From assembly GCA_003415625.1 (NCBI GenBank), contig PYIU01000005.1:1865001-1929000 (forward strand): a DNA stretch of 64,000 bases. The letters run 5' to 3'. This document shows, piece after piece, positions 44,768 through 55,277 of this stretch. Source of the stretch: Aquanectria penicillioides (Eukaryota; Ascomycota; Sordariomycetes; Hypocreales; Nectriaceae). The translations under genes were made by a program, and so were the position numbers. The notes under the pieces are model-generated. The model did not search any database and was not told where the DNA came from. It saw only the letters and a program-made list of their open reading frames with translations. The first letter of the stretch is position 1; each line of letters opens with the position of its first letter.

Positions 44768-47239
44768 ATGGTCAGCATAACAGACGGCCAGGCAGCCCGT
44801 CCTCTGCCGCCCAGAAAGCGGCGGCGACTCGTGATATCGTGTACGGAATGCCATCGAAGAAAGCAAAAGGTCCGTGACATTTCGTATCCCCTTCTCCAGA
44901 GAGCATGCTGTATGCGAGAGCTTTCTCGTTAACCCTCATCCTTAGTGTGACCGAGAACTACCTTGTGGAAACTGCAAATCAAGAAACAAGGAGGCGGCAT
45001 GCATGTACGAAACAAAGCTTCCGCCAAGTCGAGGGCGACACCAGCAGCAATTCCAGGAGGGTCAGGTCCAAAATTCATCGGAAACCCCTCCGGAAGATTC
45101 GCCCGAGGGCGAAAGCGACGAGCCTCTTTCTTCCAAAGCTGCGGATTGGGGTTACGGTCAAAATGCCGTCTCCACTATGTCCTTCCTCAAACAGATTGAG
45201 ACTGTCGATGGAGACAATGCCTCACCTAGGAATACGACGACTTCCACTCATGTATCATCCGAAGATGACTTGGCTCTTAGAGAAAAGTACAAGAGTCTCA
45301 TTCGCCAGCTCCCTGCCAAGGTCTACATCGATAAGCTTGTTGAGATATACTTACGCAGCCTCAATTGGCAGTATTTCGCCATTGATCCAGATATCTTCCA
45401 CCGGCAACTAGATGAGTGGTATGATCTCCCATTCAAGGTATTGTCGACAGTTGGGCCACGAGGACTCTCCCTTGATCTCCGCGCATTTCCTGCTGTGCTG
45501 TTTCAGGTTATCGCGACCGCGCTTCTTTTGCTCCCAGAGAGGCCTGATCCAGTATTTGATGCGTTGAAATATGTGAGTAGCATGAGGTTCGAAGACTTGG
45601 CCATGGAATACAGCGATACCGGGGCGGGTATCATCGACCTTCTCGGAAAGAAACACCTCTCCCTAGAAACCGTCCAAGCGCAATTTCTGAGAGCGTCATT
45701 CTTCAAATTTACTGCCAAGGTCACCGAGGCTGTAAGTACATCATTCTTTGCGGCATGTTCCTATTGACTCTCGGTAGTGGCATGCGATATCTGTAACAGT
45801 GCGAGACGTGCAAGAATTGGGAATGCACCAAGACAGGTTGGACCCTCAGCCCAGGGACTCAAGTGTGGAAGGCATCTTGGAGAACCAGTGGTTGGTTCAA
45901 AGGCGAAGGAAGATGTACACACTTCTTGCAGTCTGGTACGCCCTCGATGCTTGTTAGTTGTATTCGGCCGAGACAAGGCAGCTGACCTAGATGTAGGGAT
46001 CTGAATTGTGCCATCATCCTTGGCCGTCCCGCAACAGTGGACTGGAATCAACCTCTATCCACCCCGCCGATCGATGCTCCTATTCCAACGGACCGATCTA
46101 AGACTCCCGTGGTCCCCAGAAGCGACACCGACCCGCCAACGCCAGTGACGCGGATTATCTGGAATGTCCAGTTAGCAAAAGCCCTGCAAGCCATTCGAAA
46201 CTTGGAAAATGAAGGGCCATTTCGAACAGATTTCACCAAGGTCGATCAGCTCCACCAGAGCATCTTGGACCTTCATGACAAGATCCCGGCTGCATTCCGC
46301 CTAGATGACCCAGACACACAATGGGATGATGAGCCAGATATGCATTGGCTTCAGGCTTGCAGGTTTTACTTTGCTCAACTGCATCAATTTGGACTCATGG
46401 CCTTACATCGGCCCTTTGTCTTTCATCGTAAGGAAAGTAGGGTCGAGGCGATTCAATCGAGTCTTCGCATGTTGGAGATCCAGAAGATGACCTATCAAGG
46501 TCTACCCCCGGATTCGTGGAGAAAGTGAGCGATCTCCCCCACGATTTTCAAAGACCTCGTGATCAAAATGAATGTGGACTAATTTGGGATCGACAGTTAC
46601 ATGCTTTTCTTTGGAAGCTTTGACGCAATTGTGCTAATTGCATCGATTTACATCCTCTTCCCGCACGAGCATCCAGAGTTCACTGGAAGCGTGCTGCAGC
46701 ACTTTCAATGGACAGTTGAGCGGTTTCAGGCAATGCAAGAGCGTAATCCTTTGGCGAAATCCGCGCAGGGGGTGCTCAGAGCCATCGTGGCGCGGTTCAA
46801 GAAGGCCATTGCAAATCCCGCAGACAACCGGAGCTCCCAGACGTCGTCAACAGACATGAGGTCGGGTGCAGATCACAACATGTCGACGACGACGGAAACT
46901 ACGCCCTCGAATTCGTCACTGGGTCCCGGGGATGCATTTGGCTACTCGCAGGGTCCGTCAGACATGTCAGGTGGATGGATGATGCCGTCAGCGGACAATT
47001 TGGCAACATTGGCACCCATGTTTCCTATGGGTGACCTCATCTACAATGATCTAAATGCGGTGCACGAAGGAATATCCCTGGCTCCGTCGATGGGAGGAGA
47101 GTTGGAGAGCGCGGGATCAAGTAATTTTGGATGGCTATTTGGGGGGGACTTGGGCGATGATACCGTGTGGCAGATGCTAAACCAATTTCAACCGACGGCG
47201 GAGGTGGGAGCTACAGGAGGAGGAGGTATTGAAGCGTGA
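44768..47239 (+). CDS. Zn2Cys6 transcription factor with fungal-specific TF domain
   Basis: Nuclear DNA-binding regulator; target genes cannot be told. Exons 44768..44869, 44946..45731, 45778..45935, 45997..46524 and 46597..47239 join to 738 residues. The binuclear zinc cluster is split by the first intron: residues about 25-52 give C-x2-C-x6-C-x5-C-x2-C-x8-C (CTECHRRKQK|CDRELPCGNCKSRNKEAAC). It is preceded by the basic patch RKRRR. The middle region matches the fungal_trans/PF04082 class: VDKLVEIYLRSLNWQYFAIDP-like opening, a central segment with ELGMHQDRLDPQPRD then RRRKMYTLLAVWDLNCAIILGRPATVDW. The C-terminal 150 residues are Ser/Thr/Gly/Met-rich, a plausible activation region. A Mutator-like element is inserted 335 bp beyond its stop codon. 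No gene cluster surrounds it. Confidence 0.88.
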
Positions 47240-47573
47240 GGGCGCCGGGACGAAACGGGTGCCTCGCAGGATTCCCCCAATACATTGGGGATAGATGATG
47301 ACTGCGTGCATGTATTTGGGCCGATATGAGAGGAGGGAGGTCGGCAGGCAGGAAGTCGGTCAGCCAACCAGCCCGCCCGCCAGCAAGCAACCAAACCCGC
47401 GAGCGAGCAACCAAGCAACCGAGCAACCAAGCAGCACAAAGTGATGTAACGGGAACGATGGCAGATGACGGATGACGGTGCGTTGTGGCTGCTGGTGGTT
47501 GGTGGCCGTCGTGTGAGGAGAGGGGAGAGGGGAGAGGGGAAAACGGGGGTGAACTGTGGCACATCTCTGTTAG
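47240..47573. other. Region between the Zn2Cys6 gene and the Mutator-like element
   Basis: 3' flank of the transcription factor gene. It contains GCGAGCAACCAAGCAACCGAGCAACCAAGCA-type direct repeats (47398-47432) and GGGAGAGGG repeats (47518-47540). No gene. Confidence 0.5.
47565..47573. repeat. Target site duplication, left (CTCTGTTAG)
   Basis: Nine bases immediately outside the left terminal inverted repeat, identical to 48704-48712. Confidence 0.9.
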
Positions 47574-47629
47574 GGGACTGTTTATTTGGCACCCATTCCT
47601 GTGTAATCAGCACCCCCAGCTGTGGCTGA
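47574..47629 (+). repeat. Left terminal inverted repeat of the MULE
   Basis: 56 bases matching the reverse complement of 48649-48703 at 47 positions. Blocks GGGACTGTTTATTTGGCAC, TGTGTA, GCACCCCCA and TGTGGCTGA are conserved in order. Confidence 0.9.
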
Positions 47630-47768
47630 GGACATTTAGTTCGCCTAAGACATCCGATGTCGGGTTTCACACCCACTTTCTTAGGCAACTTGGATGCTAA
47701 CAGTCTTTTGGATACGGCCCCACCTGATTGAAGTTTGGCACACGCGTTCAACGCGCCTTGGGCAGTGA

Positions 47769-47795
47769 ACACACACACACATACACACACACACA
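47769..47795. repeat. (AC)n microsatellite inside the MULE
   Basis: AC repeat with one interrupting T, 35 bp before the element's start codon. Confidence 0.8.
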
Positions 47796-47831
47796 GAGCT
47801 ATTGCCCCAGCGGCTGAAGCTATTTGCAGCA

Positions 47832-48446
47832 ATGGAGACCATTTTCAAGCTGAATTTTCCTTCCTTTGAAGAAGCCTTGGATAGCATCAACGTTATCGCC
47901 AAAGACCAAGGTTTCAGCATCATCATTCATAGCAAGAGGCCCTCGGCTGCCAATCCAACGCGTATCGTCCTCCGCTGCTCGAAAGGCCGCCCTGCAAGGC
48001 TCACGGCTTCCGATTCCACTCATGCCTCGAAGAAGCGAAATACCCACAGCCAAATGCTAGGCTGCCCGTATCGCCTAGTGTTGCGGCAGCGGTCAGACCA
48101 GCGGTGGGCAGCCTCGTGTGCGAGCGGGGACAAGTCTGCCGCACACAACCACGACTCTGCCGAGCAAGGGACCTTCTTACGATACCGAAAGGAAGCCATT
48201 TTGAAGCGTAAAGATGATATTTTATTATCCTGGAATACTGGAACCCGTCCTATTCAAATCCTCTCGAAATTGCGGAGTGACCCTGATCCAGGTGTCCGTG
48301 ATACCACAAGATCCGACCTGCATAACCTCCTTCGAAGTCATCGCCAAAAAGAGCTTGCGGGCCGGTCTCCAGTGGAATGGCTCTATGACCAGCTAAAAGA
48401 CCAAAATAATTACTATTTCCGTGACCTTTGTAATGCCTTAGGTTAA
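47832..48446 (+). CDS. MULE-encoded DNA-binding protein (truncated Hop-type transposase)
   Basis: Single uninterrupted frame of 204 residues; start taken at METIFKLNFPSFEEALDS. Residues about 10-35 match the opening of fungal MULE transposases (a short helix after F-x-S/T-x2-E-A, then an IAKDQGFS strand). A FAR1/WRKY-GCM1-type zinc-binding region follows: Cys in the LRCSKG segment, Cys in LGCPYRLVLR, a Trp (QRWAAS) and the final HNH. After it comes the alpha-helical linker (RKDDILLSWNTGTRPIQILSKL ... SPVEWLYDQLKDQ) that in complete transposases precedes the DDE domain. The protein ends at YYFRDLCNALG, just where the catalytic core should start. No DDE residues are present, so it cannot transpose DNA itself; it could bind the element's ends. 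The intact frame with no stop or frameshift is notable for a truncated copy. Confidence 0.75.
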   Translation: METIFKLNFPSFEEALDSINVIAKDQGFSIIIHSKRPSAANPTRIVLRCSKGRPARLTASDSTHASKKRNTHSQMLGCPYRLVLRQRSDQRWAASCASGDKSAAHNHDSAEQGTFLRYRKEAILKRKDDILLSWNTGTRPIQILSKLRSDPDPGVRDTTRSDLHNLLRSHRQKELAGRSPVEWLYDQLKDQNNYYFRDLCNALG

Positions 48447-48648
48447 ATAAGAGGTTGCATGGGAGTGAATTTGGTGATGAAAGTGGTGATAGTGTATTCT
48501 AGGGAGATGCAAATAGCTTCATTTTGGTTACATCTTGGTCTTGGGGCGAGGAATGTGGTCAGATGCAGTGGGGACATAGGTGTACTGGAAAGTCGGTTAA
48601 TTTGGTGCAAATCGGCCGGTCTCGGAGTAGTTGGCCGTCTTGCCACAA

Positions 48649-48703
48649 TCAGCCACAATGGGGGTGCCCAATACACAAGTGTGAGTGCCAAATAAACAGT
48701 CCC
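48649..48703 (-). repeat. Right terminal inverted repeat of the MULE
   Basis: 55 bases, reverse-complementary to 47574-47629 with one gap and several mismatches; the outermost 19 bases are perfect. Confidence 0.9.
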
Positions 48704-48712
48704 CTCTGTTAG
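48704..48712. repeat. Target site duplication, right (CTCTGTTAG)
   Basis: Exact copy of 47565-47573, directly adjacent to the right inverted repeat. Confidence 0.9.
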
Positions 48713-51182
48713 TGCTTGACGTCCAATACCAATACCTACCTCTATCTGACACAGGATACGGATACAAGATAAGATACAAGATACCTGCTTGGGATCAGGT
48801 TCGGATACCTGGCACCTATCGGTACCTCATCTGCCTGAAGTCGAGAGTCGAGAGATATGTCGCAGCGTTTGACCTCGTATTTCAGGCGTCCTCGATTCTC
48901 CCATAATGCACTGCACATACCATAGTACCTACCTGCTGCTGTATCCGAATGGAGCACTGCATGTACAATGGATGTCGCTCTCCTCGCCCCCAGTGAGACC
49001 GTCTATCGCCACAATGAATGCAAGGGTATTGCGTGCCCCGTCCGGCGCCACCATATAAGCTCGGACATGATTGGCCAGTGTGATTTTCGGTGCAGCGACT
49101 ACTGAGACAGGGACCCAGCGGGACGAACCACAGTGGCGGAGAGGCCCGCGAGTTGCGTCGCTGGCGCAGGCGTTGGCGCCCGGCGAAACCACCCCCGGCG
49201 TGATCATCATATGATGTTTTGGGTGGCACACCAGAGCACCAGTGCTGAATGTCCGCATCTGCCTCTTGACCCGGCCAAGCGAGGTGAATGAGGGCTTATC
49301 CATCGAAACAGATAGAAGAGCAATTAGTGATTAGGTTTTCCCCCTTCTCCTAGTTCTCTCTTGTCGTCTTTGCGGTTCTTTTCTAGGCCCTCCTGGCTTA
49401 CCACCCACGTAATGAGGGAGTGCTGGCATCATGAGGGAAGGCTACTTCGGAATTGACTACGGAGTAGACAATGGGCCATTGGATTTTTATACCTGTTCTA
49501 ATCGCAGAGGGTTTGAAAAGTGAGAGGCAGGCACACATACCCACTCATAGCTGCCAATGTGCCGTACCATACATGACCAACTCTGCAGATACTGTAGATT
49601 TCCCCCCTCGCTTCTTGTTACTCGAAGCATATCTGGCTGCCAATGCGTGCTTCGACTGAATCCGGACTGGTGGAGATCGGGGCCTGGCATCTTTCTTTTT
49701 TTAATTGAGACGATCATCAATTTTAGAGCGCCAACCTGCGCATGTACCCTGGAAGTACCCCCGGCGCCCTTCTATCGGATCAAAATTTTGTTGACGATTT
49801 AATCAAGTCGCCTCGTGTTTTGATGTGTTACCAAGGAATCGACGACTGAGCCCCTGTCGCTCGTCATTTTATTAGAGGGAAATTGAAAGGGAAAGCGAGA
49901 GCAATAGCGAGCGGTCATATTCAGGCAGGCTGGCATACGTCAACAGGTATCGGTGCCCAAGCATTGAGGCCAGTGACGCCGGCGTGCCTCATTGTGCCTC
50001 AAAAGCGACTCTAGGCTTGAATCACCGTAAGCGCTGTGCACCGTATCAATTAAATTTTTTTTTTATCAACGCAGAGCAGGCCATTTGCTGGCCCCTGATC
50101 ACCCAGGACCCTGTGCGATCTTTGCGCTGATCCGGAGCCTGTGGAGCACCGGCACTTGGAGGACAGAGAGGGAGAGCCAGAGGGAATAAAAAGGGTACCT
50201 GCGAGGTACGAGACCAGCTCTGAACCCTGGTCCCGGTCCGGGACTAGAAGAAAAAAAAGGAAGAGAAAAAAAAAAGATCGAGACTCACCGACACCAGAGA
50301 CACACACACTCACTCCCTCTCTCGCAGATGGATCTTTGACTAGTATCAGCTTTCACTGCGACGTTTCTTCTCCACGCTTTTCTTCACCGTTTTTTATCCC
50401 ACATGCACATTCACTCACCCTCTTGTCTTTAGTCGCATCTCGCGGTCGCAAAGAAGCCGCTCGTGCGTGCGGGAGTGACTTGAGCGAATACAGAAGAAGA
50501 GGCGGCAGCTGTGTCGAGGCATTGTCGTTCTCCGTTTAAATCGCCCATCATCGATTTGAGTTTGGCTGCACCTCGCTGCAAGGCAAGACATATCCAATAG
50601 AGCGAACGTTCGAGGTTAGCTCCTTGTGCTACCCAAGCCGAGGAGGAAAACAAGCTCAATCTTTTTTTTTGTCCTTTTTTTTTTTTTTTTTTTTTTTCCT
50701 TTTGCACACTGCATTTGGCAATCCAAGCAACCAAGCAATCAAGAAGGGCGCCATAAGCCATCGCCAGCGCCAGGCGTCCACTACCGGATCAAAGCAAAAA
50801 AAAAACAAAAAAAAACACCCCCCCCGGGCACCTGCTCCTGGAAACCCTTTCAACCTGAACCTGAACCTCTACTTTGTCACGTCACTCGCAGCAGGCGCGC
50901 GTGTAATATCTGTGACAGTAGAGCTCTACGCGCCCTTTCCTGACCCTTGCTTCACTCTGCTCTCTTCTTCCTCTTTATTCCTTCTCTCTCCATCCCATCC
51001 CTCTTAAACACAGCTTCTCACGCCTGTCTCACCCCAGCTGTGGGTATCTTTTTTTTTTGGTCTGGAAAGCTTCGGGGAAAAGGCACAGACGGAAACACAC
51101 AGACACACATATTACCCTCCACTCGCACACAATTGCGCACACCACAGAATAGCTTTTGACTTGAACATATTCGGCCTCCAAA
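48713..51182. other. Intergenic region 48.7-51.2 kb
   Basis: About 2.5 kb with no credible gene. It contains degenerate GATACAAGATA repeats (48755-48785), an exact TACGGAGTA at 49458-49466, T-runs at 50054-50062 and 50676-50698, and a pyrimidine-rich leader-like stretch (50930-51130) before the CCCH gene. Confidence 0.5.
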
Positions 51183-53316
51183 ATGGCGGGCACATTTGTC
51201 GATTTGATCCAGCGCTATCAGACGCTCCAGGACTACCAAGATAGCAGCAGCGAGCTGATCAAGGTGCGTTTGCTAGACCCTCACGCCTCCCTTCTGCCGT
51301 CGCCCGTTTTCCCCGTCTCTCATTTCCAGCCATTGTCTCGCCTCTCTTTGATTCCTCTGTCGCCCCCATCCTTCCATCACCTGTCGCTCTGTTCCATGCG
51401 CAAAGGCATGCGCAAGCCTAGACTTGTTCTGGGTTCTGGTCGTCGTCGAACTCCCCCAGCTTGCTCGTGCCCTTGTCGCCGCCTGCGCCTATACCTTTGC
51501 CTATCCCTATACCTCATATGCCTCTCACTGCCCTTGTCCATGCCAGTCTGCAGCATGCTAACGACACTGTCTTGTCGCACCCGCAGGATATTCTAATCTA
51601 CGCTCAAAATATCGAAAGCACTCTAACGGAAGAGAACGATCGCCTGACAGAGCGACTCCGTGATACTGAGCTCGACCTAGTCGATGCGACCCGATCAAGA
51701 CGAGACCTCCAACAGATTGTGAACAAATATCAGAGCGATATCCAATACGTGAAAGATGAGAACGATAGTCTCAAGGTAGACAGACTTTGGGTCTTTGCCC
51801 TCACTTTTTGAACGCAGAGGACTAAGCGTACCAGAACCGTAATCCCTACATTTTGATCTTGATAGACGGCGATGGCCTCCTGGTACGTTTTCTTTCCTAC
51901 AATTCTCCCCGTCTCATGACCAACCAGCTTTGCTGACTGCGATTTCCTTCCTTCTGTTAGTTCCATGAACATTTGATCAAAGAGCGCATTGAAGGCGGAA
52001 AGAAGGCCGCTTACGCCCTTCGGGCCGCCGTTGTTAAGCATGTCGGTGACCGCGCAAACGAGTTGGAGATTGTCGCCCGAGTGGTCGCCAACGTCAGCGG
52101 CCTCGGAAAGGCCATGATGCGCGATGGCAGCCTAGACAGCGAAAGAGACTTCAAGGAGTTCACATTAGGATTTACGCAGGCCAAGGCCTCATTCGATTTT
52201 ATTGACGTCGGCTACGGCAAGGAACGAGCCGACTCCAAGATCAAGGGTAAGCAGCACCAGCACCAGCACCAGCACTGCCACAGCCTCGTCTTTTTTTGCG
52301 TGCCTCGTTTTCAATTGCACGAAGCTTGGGAGCGCAGACCAGCGAACTAACCCGGCTTGCAGAAACAACTCGCTGGCATTTGCAAAACTACAACTGCAAG
52401 CAGGTTCTGTTGGGCATCTCTCACGATGCTGGATACGCACCTTTTCTCGACGAGGTCCTTGCAGATGAGTCGACCCGCCAGAGGATTTCGGTGCTGGAGG
52501 GCTTTCCCACAGTGCAGGAGCTCCGGGCCACCAATGTCAACATTGAACGATTTAGCGGCAGCATCTTCCGCCAAGAAAAGCTCATTGATAGAACAACCGT
52601 CATCTCGTTGCCAAAGGCCGGGACGATGAATTCGTTCCCTGGGGTATTGACACCTGCGACGAGCAATGCATCTCTATCCCCGCCGCTTGCTTCGGCAACT
52701 GTGAATACGGCAAACAACGAGTCGCCAGCTTCGGCATCCAACACGTGCTCGTACGCCAACATCACGGCGGCTCCCAGCCCACCACCCCAGATGGTTATTC
52801 CCTTGGCCCCCAAATCTGCTGCTACCAGGCAGAAGTCGATCCCGGTACCTGCGCCCTCCCCCGCACTGGCGCCTGACTGGAGCCCTGGAAGTCGTGGCCT
52901 GGATGACCCAATTACGGTGAGCCAGCAGGCGATGGAGAGCATCAAACGTCGCAAGGAGCATAACAAGCTTTGCAACAACCATTATCTCCGTGGCCCATGT
53001 ACCAAGATTGATAATTGCCTATTTGTGCACACTTACAAGCCCTCGAAGGAGGAGATCCGAGCCCTGGCGATGCTTTCTCGACTCAACCCATGTACGCGAG
53101 GCCAGGATTGCGAGGTGGATGATTGCATTTATGGTCACCACGTAAGTTGACACCTGGCGCATGCACCTATCCGAAGCTCGAGCTAACACATGGTCAACCA
53201 AACAGTGTCCTAGTTGCCGGGACGGTGTATGCGGCCACCCGTATTGCAGGTTCCCCGTGGAAGGTCATCCACCGGGGACCAGATTTAAGAATCCCAAAAT
53301 CCACGAGAATGAATAG
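51183..53316 (+). CDS. Coiled-coil and CCCH zinc-finger protein (putative RNA-binding)
   Basis: Six exons, 51183..51263, 51587..51775, 51835..51882, 51961..52246, 52363..53141 and 53206..53316, join to 497 residues. Residues about 27-90 form a coiled coil (TEENDRLTERLRDTELDLVDATRSRRDL). Residues about 92-240 form an alpha/beta domain opening with NPYILILIDGDGLLFHEHLI. A strand ending in Asp-Gly-Asp and later SFDFIDVGYGKERADSKI and GISHDAGY give it the look of a NYN/PIN-like nuclease fold. A Pro/Ser/Ala-rich linker follows. Next are a C-x8-C-x5-C-x3-H finger (CNNHYLRGPCTKIDNCLFVH) and a second C-x5-C-x4-C-x3-H finger. A Cys-rich end (CPSCRDGVCGHPYC) closes the protein. This architecture is a filamentous-fungal family of unknown role. 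Nuclease activity is inference. Intron 1 is 323 nt. Confidence 0.85.
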
Positions 53317-53472
53317 TGGTGCGAGAATACAAATACGACCATTGACCTCCTTGAACCTTATTAAGAATAACTTTAGTACTTATTTTATTGCTTCTGAGGA
53401 GAGTTGAAGTGTTTTGGGGGGAGCTTGGCTTAGTGGCCACAGCAGTAGTAGTAGCAGCAGCAGCGATGATTG

Positions 53473-53473
<1 letters not shown>

Positions 53474-53509
<36 letters not shown>
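53474..53509. repeat. (AC)18 microsatellite
   Basis: Eighteen perfect AC units just beyond the 3' end of the CCCH gene. Confidence 0.9.
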
Positions 53510-53512
<3 letters not shown>

Positions 53513-54005
53513 TTTCACTTTTGCCGGTGTGGGAACTTTTTTGCAATAGGGCAAGAGTGTTCACAATGGAAGAGAAGAAAAAGATCTATCTCTGGCACAT
53601 ATGAAGATAGAGATGGCTCTCACAGGGAGAGAGCGCCGCCCCGGTCATCAAACAGAGATGACGGAACGTCCAAAAAAAAAACACGAAGGGAATAGCGGGA
53701 TGGTATGGTGAAATTGAGATGGGTTGCCGTGTATACAGGGAATTTAAGGGACATCTGGGTGGCTGATTTATTCTGGCTTGGAGGATGGCTCAAGAACGGT
53801 GCTAATCTCAAGGCCAAATTCTATCGTTGGCTCAGGGCAGGTCGACCAGGGAGGGAGGAGACAAAAGAGGAGACGAGAGGAGACGAGAGGAGGGGTCGAC
53901 CGGGGAGTCTCAGATATACCCAGATTGGGATCGAATATTTTGCAAATTGATTACAATGCTTGTCTCGTGGCTGATGCTATGCACTAATTGGGGGGACTTG
54001 CTGCA

Positions 54006-54032
54006 TGTCTTGTCTTGTCTTGTCTTGTCTTG
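54006..54032. repeat. (TCTTG)5 microsatellite
   Basis: Five tandem pentanucleotides TCTTG/TGTCT in noncoding sequence. Confidence 0.85.
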
Positions 54033-54443
54033 TTGAAGCAGACTTCAGTCATGTTTCCATGAGTGTCTTTGAGTTGAGATGATGATGGCAGGAGCCAAAC
54101 GCAGGGCGGGATGGCAAGGGCGAGCTAGCGATACCCCACATTTTGGCTGTGGTTTGCTGCCAACCCCCACCAGCCTATTTCTGCCAAGTTTAACCCACCA
54201 AACCCCACCATCCACCCATCCCTCACAGCAAATCCCATTACCTGTCCCGTGCCGCCTTGAGCCTCAGCCAGAGCCAGAGCCAGAGCCAGGCCACACGCAC
54301 CACCAACTCATCCTTCTCGTCCTTCTCGTCCTCCTCGTCCTCCTCTTCATTATCACCATCATTGTCATCTTCGACTCCCTCATTTTCCTCTCTCCTCTCC
54401 CCTCTTCCACCTTCACCGCCAACCCTTGCGGTCCTTTAGCACA

Positions 54444-55277
54444 ATGTCTCATCCACGAATAGAGGAGGTCTCCGACAGCGACCTCGCCTCGGACCCCGAG
54501 GAGGTTGATCTTGACGACTTTGACGATGCCGACATCATGCGCCGCATCCCCGACTCCAAGCCCGCCCTGGCACAGCCCGCCTCGGCGCCGGCCATCTCGC
54601 ACGTCCTCGACCCGGCCAATCTGCCCCAGCAGCCGCGCACGTCGACGCTGCCCCCGACGGCCGACCGCTCGGCCTACGCAGACTTCCAGTGCCTCTACCC
54701 CGTCTACTTCGACGCCTCGCGGTCTCGCGCAGAGGGCCGCCGCGTGCCCGCCGAGCTGGCCGTCAAGGATCCCCTCGCCCGCGAGATCGCAAACGCCTGC
54801 TCGCGCCTCCGCCTGCCCACGCTCTTCGAGCCCGAGAAGGTCCACCCCAAGGACTGGGCCAACCCGGGCCGCGTCAAGGTCGGCCTCAAGAAGACCCCCG
54901 GCTCGTCCGTCAAGAACAAGCACCACCTGTACCGCCTCGTCGCCGAGCACCTGCGCGAGAACCCCACCACCGAGGACAGCCCCGGCCTGCGCGTCCGCAT
55001 CGGCGGCCAGCTGCAGCCCGACCCTTCCAAGCCGTACCCGAAGCCCGCTGCGCCCCGCGGCTGGAAGTTAGGCGAGTTGGTGCCCTACCTGAGCGCCGCG
55101 ATGACGGGCGGCGGCGTTTCCGAGAACCTGTTCAAGGACATGATGAAGGAGATGCAGAGCGGCGGAGACCCCATGGCTGCGCTGATGGGAGCCCAGATGG
55201 GCGGCGCCGCCGCCGAAGAGAGCAACACGGGAGGCGGCAAGAAGAAGAAGGAGAAGAAGGGCAAGGGCCGGGCATAG
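54444..55277 (+). CDS. sec65: Signal recognition particle subunit SRP19/Sec65
   Basis: Binds helices of SRP RNA and promotes assembly of SRP54, for co-translational targeting to the ER. Single exon, 277 residues. I take ATG 54444 (MSHPRIEEVSDSDLASD) rather than the in-frame ATG at 54426, because MSHPRIEEVSD is the common fungal opening and the six extra residues look like leader. Residues 1-70 are acidic then Ala/Pro-rich. The SRP19 core (about 80-190) starts CLYPVYFDASRSRAEGRRVP and continues with ANACSRLRLPTLFEPEK and GRVKVGLKK. The C-terminus has a Gly/Met region (MMKEMQSGGDPMAALMGAQMGG) and a Lys-rich tail (KKKKEKKGKG). Codon use is very GC-rich, which creates long chance frames on other strands. 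It converges with the dynactin gene. Confidence 0.93.
   Translation: MSHPRIEEVSDSDLASDPEEVDLDDFDDADIMRRIPDSKPALAQPASAPAISHVLDPANLPQQPRTSTLPPTADRSAYADFQCLYPVYFDASRSRAEGRRVPAELAVKDPLAREIANACSRLRLPTLFEPEKVHPKDWANPGRVKVGLKKTPGSSVKNKHHLYRLVAEHLRENPTTEDSPGLRVRIGGQLQPDPSKPYPKPAAPRGWKLGELVPYLSAAMTGGGVSENLFKDMMKEMQSGGDPMAALMGAQMGGAAAEESNTGGGKKKKEKKGKGRA

Larger units (their letters stand above)
47574..48703 (+). mobile_element. Mutator-like (MULE) DNA transposon, 1130 bp, internally truncated
   Basis: Bounded by terminal inverted repeats of about 55 bp that are identical over the outer 19 bases (GGGACTGTTTATTTGGCAC) and flanked by an exact 9-bp duplication CTCTGTTAG. A 9-bp duplication with long inverted repeats is the hallmark of Mutator-superfamily elements. 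The one internal gene (47832-48446) encodes the N-terminal half of a fungal Hop-type MULE transposase and lacks the catalytic region. An (AC)n tract lies at 47769-47795 just upstream of the gene. Autonomous fungal MULEs are usually about 3 kb, so this looks like an internal-deletion derivative. Preserved ends and duplication suggest a fairly recent insertion. Confidence 0.9.
53317..54443. other. Intergenic region between the CCCH gene and SEC65
   Basis: Contains an (AC)18 tract (53474-53509) next to AGT/AGC trinucleotide repeats (53441-53466), a (TCTTG)5 tract (about 54006-54032) and (AGACG)/(GAGG) repeats near 53865-53890. The last 150 bases are CT/CA-rich with CCTTCTCGT repeats, likely the SEC65 leader. 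No gene. Confidence 0.55.

Noticed and set aside
53474..53509. Regular repeat as possible CRISPR-like array
   Set aside because: It is a simple (AC)n microsatellite without spacers; CRISPR arrays are not expected in fungi.
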